Part shown: positions 24,441 to 36,628 of the stretch, piece by piece
Layout: every line of letters starts with the position of its first letter
How positions within the stretch are numbered: the first letter of the stretch is position 1
NCBI GenBank assembly: GCA_944472155.2
Contig: OX235277.1
Location: 21,524,804 to 21,588,803 of the forward strand
Source of the DNA: Trichobilharzia szidati
Taxonomy: Eukaryota; Platyhelminthes; Trematoda; Strigeidida; Schistosomatidae
Direction: 5' to 3'
Length of the DNA stretch: 64,000 nucleotides
Position numbers and translations under genes: made by a program
Notes under the pieces: model-generated
Databases searched by the model: none
The model's input: only the letters and a program-made list of their open reading frames with translations
Told to the model about the DNA's origin: nothing

Positions 24441-25315
24441 TTTGAATTTCCGCCAATTCTTTATTTTAGCGCGACTGGCACCAGCCAATTTCATTGGAGA
24501 GTATTTTTCTCCACGTCTGTGTGGATGACCCTCACTGGTCAAACCCGAATTCTTACAAGCTATCTATTGGAAAACAGTTTGTTGTTGACTACAATACATC
24601 ATTTATTCTGCTTTTATGGAAATGTCTCTGAAAGAAAAGCTACATGAGCAACGTTTTCCAGTCGTATGAACAAATTACAGTGGTAATAAGCAGGAAATTG
24701 TACTGGAAAGATCATCAGGTAGTCGGCGCAATATGGCTGCATTTGAAGTTGAAAAATATATCAAATAAATAATATGGAACTTTGAAACAGTCGGTTTGAC
24801 TACGGTTGTTTCATAAAGAGTTTTATCAATGCATTCCTTAACGACAGACACTTTTGTTGACAGTTTGCTATTTCGCGAACGAGAGTATGTAAGTGCAGAA
24901 AAAATTTCAAGGTAATTGTCCAGGTGGTATGTTGTCAGTTACGAAGGGGCTCTTAGAATGAAACGCGTCTCTCAGAAGTTCCAGTTATATAAATTTTGAA
25001 CAGAGTTTCAAATTCTAACAAAACTAAACAAATTTGAGTGGAGATGTGTCAATTTTGAAATAGATCAATTATTCATAATTATATTTGATAGTCTGTAACC
25101 TCGACACAATATATTCAAATCGTTGATGTGCCCTATTCAAATACATAGAGATAAAAATAATTCAGATCACTACAAATTACTTAAAAATTTGGGATGAATC
25201 TAAGCCACTATGTTATTCGTCCGATCCTTGTTGATTCTATTGAGTTTCAGGTGATGTGATGTGCTGCTCCCTAATTCGGCACTGAGCTTGAAGTTTATTT
25301 CACTTGAAACATGTG

Positions 25316-25440
25316 AAACTTTATTTTGTTTGAACTGTTTTGGGACTCTTCATTAATACGCATTCATTTCAGGCGAACGAACCTAGGACCTTCTATTTTC
25401 AATCATGCTCACATTCCATTAGACCACTGGAGCGCAATTC
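25316..25440 (-). mobile_element. Diverged Sm-alpha-like SINE
   Basis: On the minus strand: CAGTGGTCTAATGG (A-box-like), CCTAGGTTCGTTCGCC (B-box-like), then TTAATGAAGAGTCCCAAAAC. The order matches the elements of the duplicated units, but the GAAAC box is lost. The rest of 24863-26190 shows no gene. Confidence 0.4.
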
Positions 25441-26189
25441 AATGGCCAGTACAATAATTCTTACTACTGTGAATTCAGCACGACATGGCGCGATCACTTT
25501 ACAATATCTTCTTTGATGGTTTACTGCTTCACCTTCACCTTGTTTTGCACTTGTGCCTCGGTAGTATTGTTTTCTTCACTCAAGGGAAAGGCTTCTGCAG
25601 ATGCTCTTCTGAACACCTGATGCACTAGCCGGTTGTAAGCAGAGAATAAAGGGAATATTCAGTGTGTGGCTGGCAGCCTCATTCTGAGAAAACACTTCTG
25701 AAACAATGAGCCTTCTAGTAGTTTATTCTTCCCGTAACGTAAATAGATGAGAAAGTAAAAATAACACTCGAAGTTGTATAAACAAAACCTAAGTGTTTAA
25801 ATCACAGAATCAATTTATTGAGATTAAAATTAAACAAAATATGTGGAGATTTAGGAGTTTGAGACATGGACTTACTTACTTGACATTTCGAATGAAAATA
25901 AACCAATATCAACATCTGAGTGAAAAAGTAATGGATGAATCGATGTGCATACTCCTTTTATAGAAAGGCAGTGCGGAATTCAATAAATAATCTTTATGTG
26001 AAAATGAAAGTATTAGAATTTATATTGAAGTGTTTTACTGTTTGGAATACGGAATCAAAGTCAAAAACATTCTGGTTTCAGAGCAAAATCGGTCTTATCC
26101 ATGGGTTATAATGAGAAAATGATATTAAACAAGAATTTATGAAATAAGTTTCGTGAATGGACTAGATAAATATGCATTTAAATTTTTTT

Positions 26190-26408
26190 ATTCCTGTACG
26201 TTCCCAGTGGAACAGTGAGCTTCAAGCTAGAGACTTGAAGTTTTTGCAGCAGTGATGATTATTTTTACAGGATGGCGTTGCTAGCCTCATCCCCAACCTA
26301 CCCTCTTTATCACTTTTATTATGACTTAAGGAGTGCGTTGGCCGAGGTCGAACCCAAGACCACATGCGTGGTCGGCGAGCACTCTACTTCTGTGCAACCG
26401 ACGCATTT
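26190..26408 (-). mobile_element. tRNA-headed SINE, type B
   Basis: The head at the right end (minus strand TGCGTCGGTTGCACAG, B box GGGTTCGACC) is nearly that of the type A SINE, but the body and tail differ (GATGAGGCTAGCAACGCC, then a CTTCAAG...CTTGAAG hairpin and an A-rich end). Fragments of the same type lie at 6451-6566 and 28801-29020. Confidence 0.75.
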
Positions 26409-26421
26409 AGGCATTCAAATG

Positions 26422-26578
26422 ACTTATAATAAAGGTTTTTGTTATGCTGAGAATTTGTAAATTCCGGTTTAATAATGCTTTGATAAAGCTATTAGCATTA
26501 AATAACGAAACGTCAGTTAAACAATACCGTTTTGCTTTTCATTCACTGGGAAATACAAAAACCTTTATTATAATGAAT
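26422..26578. repeat. Short inverted repeat with hammerhead-like remnant
   Basis: CTTATAATAAAGGTTTTTGT (26422-26441) returns as its near reverse complement at 26556-26578. Between them the plus strand has TTGATAAAG...CGAAACGTC (about 26473-26516), a weak match to the box order seen at 291. Confidence 0.35.
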
Positions 26579-26725
26579 ATTATATATCCCAATGCCCAAA
26601 TTTTTCAAATTGTTAAAAGTGAACTTGGTTTGGATATATATAATTCAAATGACTTGTTAAATTTGCCCACAATCTTCAATCTTCCTATCCTTAGGAATAT
26701 ACAGAAATATGTGTGTTTTCTATAG

Positions 26726-28800
26726 GTATCGTTTTGAAAACATTGAGGAAACATTTGCTAGTGTCACCATCAAAACGCTGTGGAGTGAAGTTCATAAGTG
26801 TTTGCAATTATGTGATTTTGAGCTTAGATTATGCTTTTATTATACATTCCACTAAATATCTTAATAGTGCTCAACAATATTTATAGCTGAAACTGGTTGT
26901 GAGACATTTATCAGTGTGATTTGAGGGTGAGCATTTCTAAATAATCAAGGCATATAAACGAAGAAATATACTGGTTGACGCATTACAGAATGTTGATCCC
27001 TTCACAATATTCCTGATATCATACTGGATGAATGAATAAATTGATAAATTAGTCAGTTAAATAATTAAAGCTGACTTAATTGAAAGCAAGTATCAACAGA
27101 ATATTTGCCATATTTTGAACTGGAAAATCACAGGTTAAATGATTACTACTCATAAATAGATTCACGGCTATTATCATCAGTAATTGAAATGAGTTACTTG
27201 CCATCTCTATCTGAAAATGTATAAGAGACAGGACACCTTCGAATCGTTCTTCACATCTTTTACAGATGATTAATAACTCCAGAGCATTTGGCCTTCTGAA
27301 TGCTTGAAATATCAGCTGGCTATTCAAGCAGCTCATCTCGATTGATTGCAGAATACTGTTTTGAAAACACACAACAGGAGTTAAAAATCATGGTCCATTT
27401 GATTTTGTCTCGGTTACTGAAATTCCAACGGTTTCCTCTCACAACCTTGGAATAGAGTAAGGTTGACCAATGTTTACTCATTGTACTCTGTGAAAAGACC
27501 AATGAACGAATGATTAAAGCAGGTCGCCGCAAAAACGTTTTTCATTGGATAATAAGGAGATAGATCTGAATAGAACAGGAAGGATTGTATACAGTGCAAC
27601 TATGTAACTTATTCTTGCGGAAAGCATATAAACAACACTTCTGCATAGAAAACTGTTTGTTCCGCATGTACTAGTGTTTCATTTTCAGTGTTTTCCAACA
27701 TACCAAATGAAGCACAACAGATCACCATTTTGCCTAACTCGGCTATTCTAGTAAGTAGAAAGGAAACAGTCAAGAAATAACAGTCGTGCAACACAGACCG
27801 TTTTATAGTCATGGTTATATGGAAATTATTTTAGAAATATAACCTCGAATAAAGTAAGCCAGGTGATTACATGAATTAATTGTGACGTTTAATACTCTGC
27901 CGAAGTTATTTCAGAAATCAAAAATATTAGTCGAAATACGTTGTGTTAATCGATGCACATCACTGTATTTTCACAAAGACATCCATGTATTCCTGCATTT
28001 CACGACTTACGTGCTTTTCGATACATAACATATATTGAATATTCCAGATTTTCTATCACAATGTTTACACAAGCTCTTTATCTGATTTGCAATGTGAACA
28101 AGTTCAAGGATGGACAAATTAGTCTAAAAAACAGTGACATTCGTTTTTATATTCAAAAATAACTGCACCAACCAATGCGATGCGATACAGTACAATCGTG
28201 ATGGTGACATCGACAATCAGATGGGAGAAATGAATGCCCGTCAAACAGCAGGAGAACAAATTTGAACAAAAAATTAGCATTGGCCCAGAAGATGTCGGAA
28301 AAATAAGTTAGAGCGACGAATCCTCTGTAATGTTAAGAAGAAAACTTGTACAGTATTCAGCACTTCTGGTGGTAGATATTTGATGCAGAGTTTTATGCTT
28401 TTTAACAACAAAACTGCTACGACAAAGTCTGTTTGTAGCACCCCTATAAACTAATTCATGTACCCATGTTATTTGCTTACAGAAACTAATTTTGTATTTG
28501 GTTGTGAAATATTTGCCATTCTATTGATGAACATTGCTTTTCTTTGTTTCATATGAATTTTTACGCAGTTATACATTATTCATTCGTTTTCGCGTTTTTC
28601 AAGATTCGATTTCATTAAAAACACATCTTTTTTTAGTTTTTTGTTTCTCAATACAACGTTGTTTATCTCTAACCGTGTACACCATTAACACATCACAGAA
28701 CGTGAACACGCGGATGTACAATAATATAATGGCCGGAATCATCTTTAATACACTATTTTTTCCCTTGTGCAAGGTAACGCCAGTCATTATCTGAGCACTT
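26726..28800. other. No gene recognised
   Basis: Minus-strand open frames at 27076-27372 (98 codons) and 27320-27532 (70 codons) overlap one another and resemble nothing I know. Another at 27609-27812 is similar. I see no splice or start context that would support any of them. Confidence 0.4.
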
Positions 28801-29020
28801 AATTTTATTTCCTTACGTTCCAAATTGAAAACGGTGACGCGAACCACAGATTTACATTTATGGGGGCTGTGGTTCTTTATCCTGGTCGGATTTCAAGTTT
28901 CATGTCCCAAATCTCTGTCTTTATCAGGCTTATCAACGAGTATGTCTGGTATCAAGATTTGAACCACATGTGTGGTTGTCGAGCTGTATTGCCTAACCTC
29001 TGTCTCACTCTCCACGCACT
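28801..29020 (-). mobile_element. Old tRNA-headed SINE, type B-like
   Basis: The tail (TTTATTTCCTTACGTTCC) and a decayed head (GACAACCACACATGTGGTTC, then a B-box-like ATCTTGATACC, minus strand) keep the order of the SINE at 26190. The 111-codon frame over it (28860-29195) is incidental. Confidence 0.45.
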
Positions 29021-31030
29021 AGGTAACCGTCTAAGAAGCTACGAAATCGAAGCCGGTGAAGCAATTGCTGGAGGGCGCAAGAATTCCATATTTTTTATGT
29101 GCGGTCCTCTCATCTGCTCACCCACCTTATGTATTCCGTTGCAATTGTCATTAGAAATATGGCCTATGTCAATGAATTCTGAGAGACACCACTGAACTGA
29201 AAATTTTGGCCGAATTTCAGCTGACGCTCAGAGTGCGAACCAACAATTATTCGCTGTTTTTCAGCATTTAAGTTTGTGGCCTAAATCATGTTCAACACGT
29301 ACCGAGTTGACTGTCGCAGTATCTGTCTTTGTGATGGTGTTATGATAAAGTGTGGATTTATTGATTCTGAATGAGTGTTACTCGGCATAATGCTAAGTGC
29401 CGCTCTGCTGGTTTAGTAAAATGTATACCAGAACTATCCACCGACAACCGTTATTGAATGAGAATAGAGCGATGGACAGTGAGCATGTATTTAGTGAAGA
29501 CAATCATGGGCGAGTGAGAAATGGAAGCTTCGTCAAATACAGGGAATGACACGCATCATTCCACGCTATTCGGTTGCTAGTCGGACTCCTCTGTTTTCCC
29601 TGCCGGTCTACAGTCCACAAAGTGATCCTAGTGTACAAAGTAAACTCTGTGTTGTGAAGAGCCTATATCACTGACAGCTTAGGATAGAATCGACTAATAA
29701 TATCAGCTTCACCAGTCTCTGTTTAAGGTTAATTATGGGGTTTCTCATTAAGTGTATTCTTCTTCGTTTGTCAAATTTATGATTACCCCGTCTTGGGACT
29801 ATGCTACTGAGGAACTAACCTCCATCCTGAATGAAGAATTGATGTATCTCGCCACAGTATGGAAATACCGGAAACAGGAGTTCATATATTAGGCATTCAA
29901 TAATGTTGTCACTTACCACTTAATGAAGTTCAATAATATTATAACTTACAAAACATTTTACTGACTACCTTTTCCATTGGGGACCTTATACCAGATTTCT
30001 ACGGGTTAATTCTATTTTCATTTTAGCCTATTATATCCAAACGTTTGTGTCTGCAATTTCAAAAGTTCACATTCCTAACTAGTGAGCAGGGTTTTCTTGA
30101 GCTTGCACTTTCCGATTATGTATTATTACTAATAAGTGAAATAAGTTCGATTTAAAGATCTCAGTGGATAAGAATTATCAGTCGCAGGGGATAGAAATGC
30201 CGGAATTGATCCACATATACTCATGGACATATAATTCCAGCTTGATATTATGAATGTGTTGATCTAAGTGAGTTACCAGTGGCAGTACAACAGAAATGCT
30301 TCATGCTTGAGGATGACAACCTGGTGTTTTTGGTTTGTTTGGCTTACGCTACTATATTGCTACACTGACACGTGCGCTAATTTGTCAAAATTAAAATTAA
30401 AATGAGAATGAATTCGATAACTCATAATATTAATGTTATATATCATTGCACTCATAAAGTACTAACAAAGAGAAAGTACTGTCTTGAAAAACTGCGCTGA
30501 AACTACACAATATCACGTGATTTATATGATATCATTTTCAATAAACTGAATTTAAGCGACAGACGGTTGACGAAATGTAACAGGGAATGCAATTAACAAT
30601 TAAAGAGATATAAATAATTGCATATACTACATAAAGCTTAATCTAAGTGTGTTTACGGATGGAATTAAAGCAATCGAGTCACTCAATCAATCTGTTTGAT
30701 TAAACATACGCATTCATGGACTCATGTTTACTTTATGTTTCCTTATTCACAGTTAAAACTGAATCGCCAGTGCAGTTAGACGAAATATTTCCTTTGAACA
30801 TTTACATTATGTGGATACATAAAATGTGTTCTATTCTCCTCCCACGAATGTATCCGACTGGTGACTTTCCATTTTAGTACAATTAAATATTTGATTTCAG
30901 TACGAATTTACTCCGTATTATGTGCATAATACTTAGTGTTATGCAGTGCTGAAACCAGTAGTAAATTTTTCGCCTCGCTTTCAGTTTTCATCTAAGCATG
31001 AATGAATTTTTATACCACAAACGAACCAAA
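29021..31030. other. No gene recognised
   Basis: Only short frames and no repeat that I can pair within the window. Confidence 0.5.
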
Positions 31031-31119
31031 TTGATTTTGATGAAGTTGCGTTTTCTGAGCTGGATTGTTTAATTGCAAATAAACCATCCTGATCAGAGAA
31101 TCCAACTACATCAAAATCA
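31031..31119. repeat. Small fold-back related to 2401-2882
   Basis: The arms 31031-31070 and 31079-31119 pair imperfectly around an 8-nt loop. The right arm with its flank (to about 31145), reversed, follows 2340-2430: CTCAGGTGGATGATTTTG and the TTCTCTGA...GGATGGTTT block are shared. It therefore belongs to the same dispersed family. Confidence 0.6.
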
Positions 31120-31695
31120 TCCACCTGAGTAACAAATCTTTCCTATCATATCTTGACCACAGTGTGTTAATAAATTGCTCAGAATCTTTTTCCACTGCAG
31201 AATTTTATGTGATATCAAACAGTAATACAACTAAACGTTTGAGTCAAATAAAAATCAATCTGTTGTATAATTTTAGTCTTCTATAGTGCTTGGATTTCAT
31301 TCTAATATTACTGGTTAATATTATCAAAAGAAATGTGTACTTCTTAAAATAATGATCGACCAGAGACATCGTGTTTCTGTCCTGAACAAAATACTGTTAG
31401 TCTTCAGTCGTCTAAGCAACTACAGACTTCTTTGTTCCATAAGAGTTTGTCGTATAGTCTCTTCAGTTGAGAAATCATATTCCTCAAACTGTCCAAATAA
31501 ATCGAAGTATATTCTAGAGTACGTGACTAACACACACAAACGCCTTATTCTTTAACACTATTGGTGAATTTCGATGTAAACATATGTCAGTAGCCTTGAG
31601 CTGCAAACTGAGTGTGTGGTGAAATTTATCAGAGCAATATAAATGGTTATGCAGACAGTTAATGATTATATTTTGTTCTATCGGATAACACCGCG

Positions 31696-31762
31696 ATGAA
31701 AGTTTTATTGCACCTTCTTTTCGGATTAATAGTCTTAGTGTTTTACGCAGAAAGTATATCTA
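31696..31762 (+). CDS. Possible first exon with signal peptide
   Basis: ATG at 31696 opens MKVLLHLLFGLIVLVFYAES, a textbook secretory signal: one basic residue, a 15-residue hydrophobic core and a small residue before a likely cleavage site. The frame is then cut exactly at TCTA|GTAAGT, a perfect splice donor (intron from 31763), leaving phase 1. A signal-peptide first exon ending soon after cleavage is how schistosome secreted genes, including micro-exon genes, begin. I could not find a convincing second exon, so this remains an inference. If unspliced it would end two codons later. Confidence 0.4.
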
Positions 31763-34310
31763 GTAAGTTGTGATTCTTTTTTTGGCTATCCTGTGATTGC
31801 TTTTTAATTAAATAATACGCCAATTAGTTCTAATTGAGATAGATATTTGAATCGGTCAACTCAAAAGAACACAAATTGACCTTGTTACTGATCCTCGAAT
31901 ACGAGTGTTTGTTTACTGATGATTCGCAAGGTCCAAAGCCCACAAGTATCATTCTAAACAAAGTGGTTAACTGATGGGAAAACGTAGACTTGTTGCAGAA
32001 AATTGGATGCATTGTTAGGTCACAATTAGCCATGTTTGTGTTGCCATTTATTACTCAAAGTGTAACAATACTTTTTTCTTATGGGAGACATAATAATGAG
32101 CAATTGAGGCATTGATTTTGGTTAATCTGTGTTCACACACAGACAGTGTATCCTTCAAACACAGCAAAAGAAAATCAATCTTATTGCTAGTTGAAATTTT
32201 TAAGCATTCACAGTATGAATCCGCAAAAATACAATTTACACCGACTTGTGAAATTTATCTTTACGCCACAATCATGTCCGAGAATCTACTCTTTATCGAA
32301 ATATCGATAAGGAAAATACACATTAACCATTGTGATTTCGAGTTTGGTACTGAGCTTCAGACTTCATTTGAATCATCAACACTCTTGTGCATTTTCACCG
32401 AACTGTCCTGTTGCAAATAGGAGTAAAAGCCTTATTAGATTTAGCTGCTCGGTACCATTACAGACTTGTCGTTGATGTCTTCCTTAAAAGTCAGTCAAAT
32501 ATGTTCATACAACTCCACCTAACAGGCCAAAATCAACAAGTTATGCACTGTCACCAGATATCATTCCATTTCTTTGGATCTTATCGACAACATATATGCA
32601 TGAATAAAACTTCGAAATATCTTAATTAAGTGGTTTGAACATAACTACCATAAATTTTGCGTGATCGAACATATGAAGGCTATTTCATTAGGTAATAGAA
32701 ATTGTGCTTGGCATCTTTCGAAAACTTTTTAATGATGTAAACATATTTTCTTATTGATATTGAAAATGTCTCAATTAGTATTCATTTGATGAAATACAAT
32801 GTCATCAAAGGATATCAACTTATCTAACTCAGTTTGTTGTTCCATCTTTTTCAAATCTGAATAAGACTGGTTCGATGAAACTGCAGACCGTTACACAGTC
32901 CTGTCATACACTTGCAGTTCATCAACATGTAACCTAATTTCTGGGCTCTAATGTGATTATTGCACAGTCAGCAATGCATAATGCATTTTAAGCAGCAGTT
33001 ACAGGATGCTGTAAGAAAATCAGTTGAATCAATAACATGGGTGATTTTCCTGCAAACTGAATGTTCAATGATACAATTCGCATTAACTAATCAGAAAGAG
33101 AGTGGGATAGGAATCCTTGTTTTTCCTAAAATTACCTACTTAATTTATTTACTGTTCAATGTGTTTAAGTACTCCGGTAACCATAACACATAACAGTATT
33201 CATTGACCTTGTGTATGTTCTTACATTTGTCCCAGTTTTAATTACTGAGACGAGACTATTCGAGTGTTAGAGCAAGAAAATGACTGATGAGTTCTTCTTT
33301 ATCGCTCATCAAACCAATGAGAGTCATGCACAGTCAGGAAATACATTCCTGTGATACGAAAGCTTGAATGAGCTTAGATGGAATCTGTAGTAGAATTCAA
33401 CACTGCTAACTTTCATTAGAAAGAATATGAAGTACATAAAATGCATGAAATACGAAACTATTGCAAATTTCCCGTCCACCAGCCATACCGATTGAAGGCT
33501 TCTCGTGTACACGATACTTGCTCTACCGGACAGATGAGTGAAAAGTGGAACCGTATCACATAAACAGCCTCACGAAAATATGCTTGAAGTGATTTTCGTC
33601 TTTGCTCATTATGAATTCGTAACACATCTTGCTAAATAATGTATACGAGAGCACAGTATGTCTACCTCGACAACCACCCTGACTTGATGTTACTACGAAA
33701 TCATTCCTAGATCCAGAAAGTTGAAATTGCGACTTCTGATTAGATAGGTATCATCATTGCTAGCATTTGGATTATGAATTTTACATAGTTGCCTTTTGTG
33801 AATTGAAATACGCAGCCGAATGTTTCACCGAAAGATAAAGAAACAATTATCAGTTGCTGTGTTTGAAGAGTGTATCCAGCGAAAGGAGATGTGTGCTAAT
33901 GAAGCCTCATATTCCACTCGGAATCGAAGGTAATAGTTACAATAATAATATTCCGACCAAAACATCTGACCTCACTATGATCAGACCAGTTTGTCACAAA
34001 ATCCTTGTAAAAACTAGATAATTTGACTCCGACAGTATAAAAATCTGACCAGAAATTTCATCTGTAGCATAAAATTCATAAATCAGATGAAAACGATTGG
34101 TATATTGACTGTGTACCTATCACGATATAATAAATATTAACGTTGGATATCATGTGGTTGTAGCCATCTCCTTATGGAACATGACAGCAAGATTCAGGTC
34201 AACATGGATCAAAGTAGCAATGTAACGGTAATAAACACACATCAATAGAAGGAAGAAAGAGACTAGCGATTGAAAACACCATTAGTGAATACCAAAGACA
34301 GATAGCGATA
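31763..34310. other. No gene confirmed
   Basis: Possible intron of the exon at 31696. A 6-nt candidate micro-exon (GATGCT, 33005-33010) has CAG before and GTAAGA after, but such patterns arise often by chance. Overlapping frames at 32112-32420 and 32387-32629 are unrecognised. Confidence 0.35.
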
Positions 34311-34649
34311 TTAGAACCAAGTGTAAAATTTTGGGCCGAAAATGTAGCCAAAATTTACCATTAAATTATTATCAGGAATCGAATTAACCAAATCACAGTT
34401 CATAGATTCTGTGAAGTCCAATTTCCGTGGGGTTACACACAGGCAGGCTGAACTGATTTGTGTCTCCAAGTAAGGTCGTAGCAGCATCACTCTTAGTGTC
34501 ATTATAAAGAAATTGATGAAAAAACGTGATCTAACCATTCCACTGTGAAACAAGCCGTAGAAACAAGGCAGTAAATTGAATTTAGCCCAACCTTGAGGCT
34601 TGTGGAAACCTAAGCAACTAGGAAGTTTGAACTGCCTTAATGTATTCAA
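34311..34649 (-). CDS. Unassigned 112-codon open frame
   Basis: One of the longer uninterrupted frames of the window. The product is mixed hydrophobic with five cysteines and no motif that I recognise. It has no flanking splice consensus and no known domain, and the frame may be accidental. It is listed because it lies just downstream, on the same strand, of the exon-like stretches at 35.9-36.9 kb. Confidence 0.15.
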   Translation of the reverse strand: MNTLRQFKLPSCLGFHKPQGWAKFNLLPCFYGLFHSGMVRSRFFINFFIMTLRVMLLRPYLETQISSACLCVTPRKLDFTESMNCDLVNSIPDNNLMVNFGYIFGPKFYTWF

Positions 34650-35941
34650 AATTACTTCACAAAAAATATTTAAAGTTAGTGTTGGGTAAGGTTTTTATCC
34701 AAACGTGTAGTTTAAATCATATCACAGCTCAAGTGAATTTCGTATTTTCTGGGGCATTGAATTTCATCGAAGGAACTAATTTTTAGGTTGGTGTGGGATC
34801 CCTTTGAATCATAAAATTATTGTTTGAAATGCAGTCAGATGTGCAAAATAGTGCCTGAATCAAGAAAACCTTACTCGAAATAAAAAGCCTAATACTTTTA
34901 GTGAAATTTTTCTTTTAAAAAACCTACTCTGTAATGTAAACCAAAATTAGAGTAGTACTGGAACAAATTGAGATGATTTCTTTGTGAAAGTGTACGAAAG
35001 TAAGTATGAATATTTAGAGGTAAACATTCTTATATATTCAGTTTAAATCTTTTTCTCTACATTATTACTGACTCTTTTTACTGGAATCAAACAAACTTGC
35101 TGATTGGGCAGATTTTAGCATAACATAATATAAAACTGGAACTTCAGATTTCAACCTGGAAACAACAAACGATTGTGACCCATGCAGAATACTGTCTTGC
35201 TGCTAAAAATAGAAAATCTTAGAGAATAATATATTCGTAGCTGAAATATTCTCATCATAACGCAATACTGAATGATAACTTAACCTTCCTAAATTAAGAA
35301 ACGATCTGGCATATAATGACAGAATCTTCACCTACACATGTTCTCTCTAAAAGACCGATAAAATTTGTCCTTAATCGTAGGTTGACACATGTCATTAGTT
35401 GAACACGTATTTTCTTTCACATATATTTCTCCGCACTTTTGAAGGGACTAATTATAAGAGTTACTTTTCACGATTTTCATGAATGATTATATTGAGAGAA
35501 CGTTCATATATAGAAAGAAAGGTGATGCTCAGTTAATCTAACACTTCATCAACAGACCTCACATTTTCATCGGTGAAAGAGATTATTTTCCTCACCCCGT
35601 TTGCGTAACTGTGACTTTTACCGATGGCACTTTACATCTCGACCGAAAATTTGATACGATAATTATGACAGAATAGAATATATAAAAGTTTATTGTCACA
35701 ACTTCATTTCCTGAAACTCTTAATCACTGAATTTCGTTGTATTTTACATAAAATATACAAACTAAATTGCAATGATTCTCTAATGAAGGACACAGTTTCT
35801 GAGTTTTCTGTTGACAAAGATTCGCCATGTTTATTGCAGGAGGAATTCGTGCTTTGAGAAGAAACAAGCTTCCTCGTTCACCCATCAGCAAATTTTTGAA
35901 AATTTTAGTAGATAGGAAATAAAAACGGTTGATTCATGTCT

Positions 35942-36112
35942 TTAGACAACATCCCCATATGGTTTCCTTTGAGTAGGAATTGAACTGTACATAAGAAATC
36001 GTTCACGAAGTAACTTGACCTCAAGTGCTTGTAAATTCGTGTTCCAGAGGTACGAAACTCCAGTGAGCATAATTTCAATCTTATTAGGAGTGACTGTTGT
36101 TGCTGGGAAAAA
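35942..36112 (-). CDS. Possible terminal exon, unknown protein
   Basis: The minus strand has a consensus-like acceptor, CTTGTATATCAG, followed by about 57 open codons containing FFPATTVTPNKIEIMLTG, YLWNTNLQALEVKLLRERFL and a stop after YGDVV. The composition is that of an ordinary soluble domain and unlike the low-complexity frames nearby. I do not recognise the family. It may belong with the leucine-rich-repeat-like exon 500 bp upstream on the same strand. Confidence 0.3.
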   Translation of the reverse strand, partial: FFPATTVTPNKIEIMLTGVSYLWNTNLQALEVKLLRERFLMYSSIPTQRKPYGDVV

Positions 36113-36293
36113 TGCTGATATACAAGAACGCATTTGAACAATAAAGGAATTTTACACGCGTGATTGCAACGCTGCCATTCTCACTAACTTTCGACGATGG
36201 TTAAGCTTAAAGTGCTTTGTTATCGATGTTTTGGTGGCTGTACACGGCAATTTGAGATTTTCAATTTGTTTGTATGAGAAACACAGGTTTAAG

Positions 36294-36454
36294 ATGGTTA
36301 ATTTCAGAGTATATGTCGGGATTCAGCTTATTATTATATTACTATATGTGTTGTTCTCCGGGGTGCTGCTAAGTGTGAATGTGTTTGAAAATGAACAAAT
36401 AAACTATTACTCACACTTTTTCTATCTTTCCTCGTTTCATTCCAGCTTGTCGTG
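36294..36454 (+). CDS. Possible secreted-protein start with micro-exon
   Basis: AAGATGG at 36291-36297 opens MVNFRVYVGIQLIIILLYVL and a further hydrophobic stretch, a signal-peptide or membrane-anchor start. The frame can run to a stop at 36456-36458. Alternatively, an intron ends at the strong pyrimidine tract and CATTCCAG (36438-36445), followed by only nine bases (36446-36454) and a GTGAGT donor (36455-36460), a micro-exon configuration; the 5' donor would have to be a weak GTGTGA near 36373. It lies between two minus-strand exon-like stretches. Confidence 0.3.
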
Positions 36455-36628
36455 GTGAGTGGAATAACTGAAACTCGTTTGATTTTTTTGAATATGAATC
36501 TTGTCATAAAACAATATCATCTGCAGAGCAGTGACCTTGAACCTGACTGACCGATTAATTTATGAGAAGGTCATACAGCATGTTTCAACGTTCAACAGAC
36601 CAGATCATAATTCAGTTAGTTATAATTA

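Larger units (their letters stand above)
18350..24862. repeat. 6.5-kb duplicated unit, copy 2
   Basis: Direct repeat of 11237-17941. It is shorter mainly because the PLE coding core (13180-13720 in copy 1) is missing and a SINE plus about 125 bp of unrelated sequence stand in its place (20311-20640). The same paired tRNA/hammerhead-like elements are kept near its ends. The unit again begins TGTCA and ends TGACA. Confidence 0.9.
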
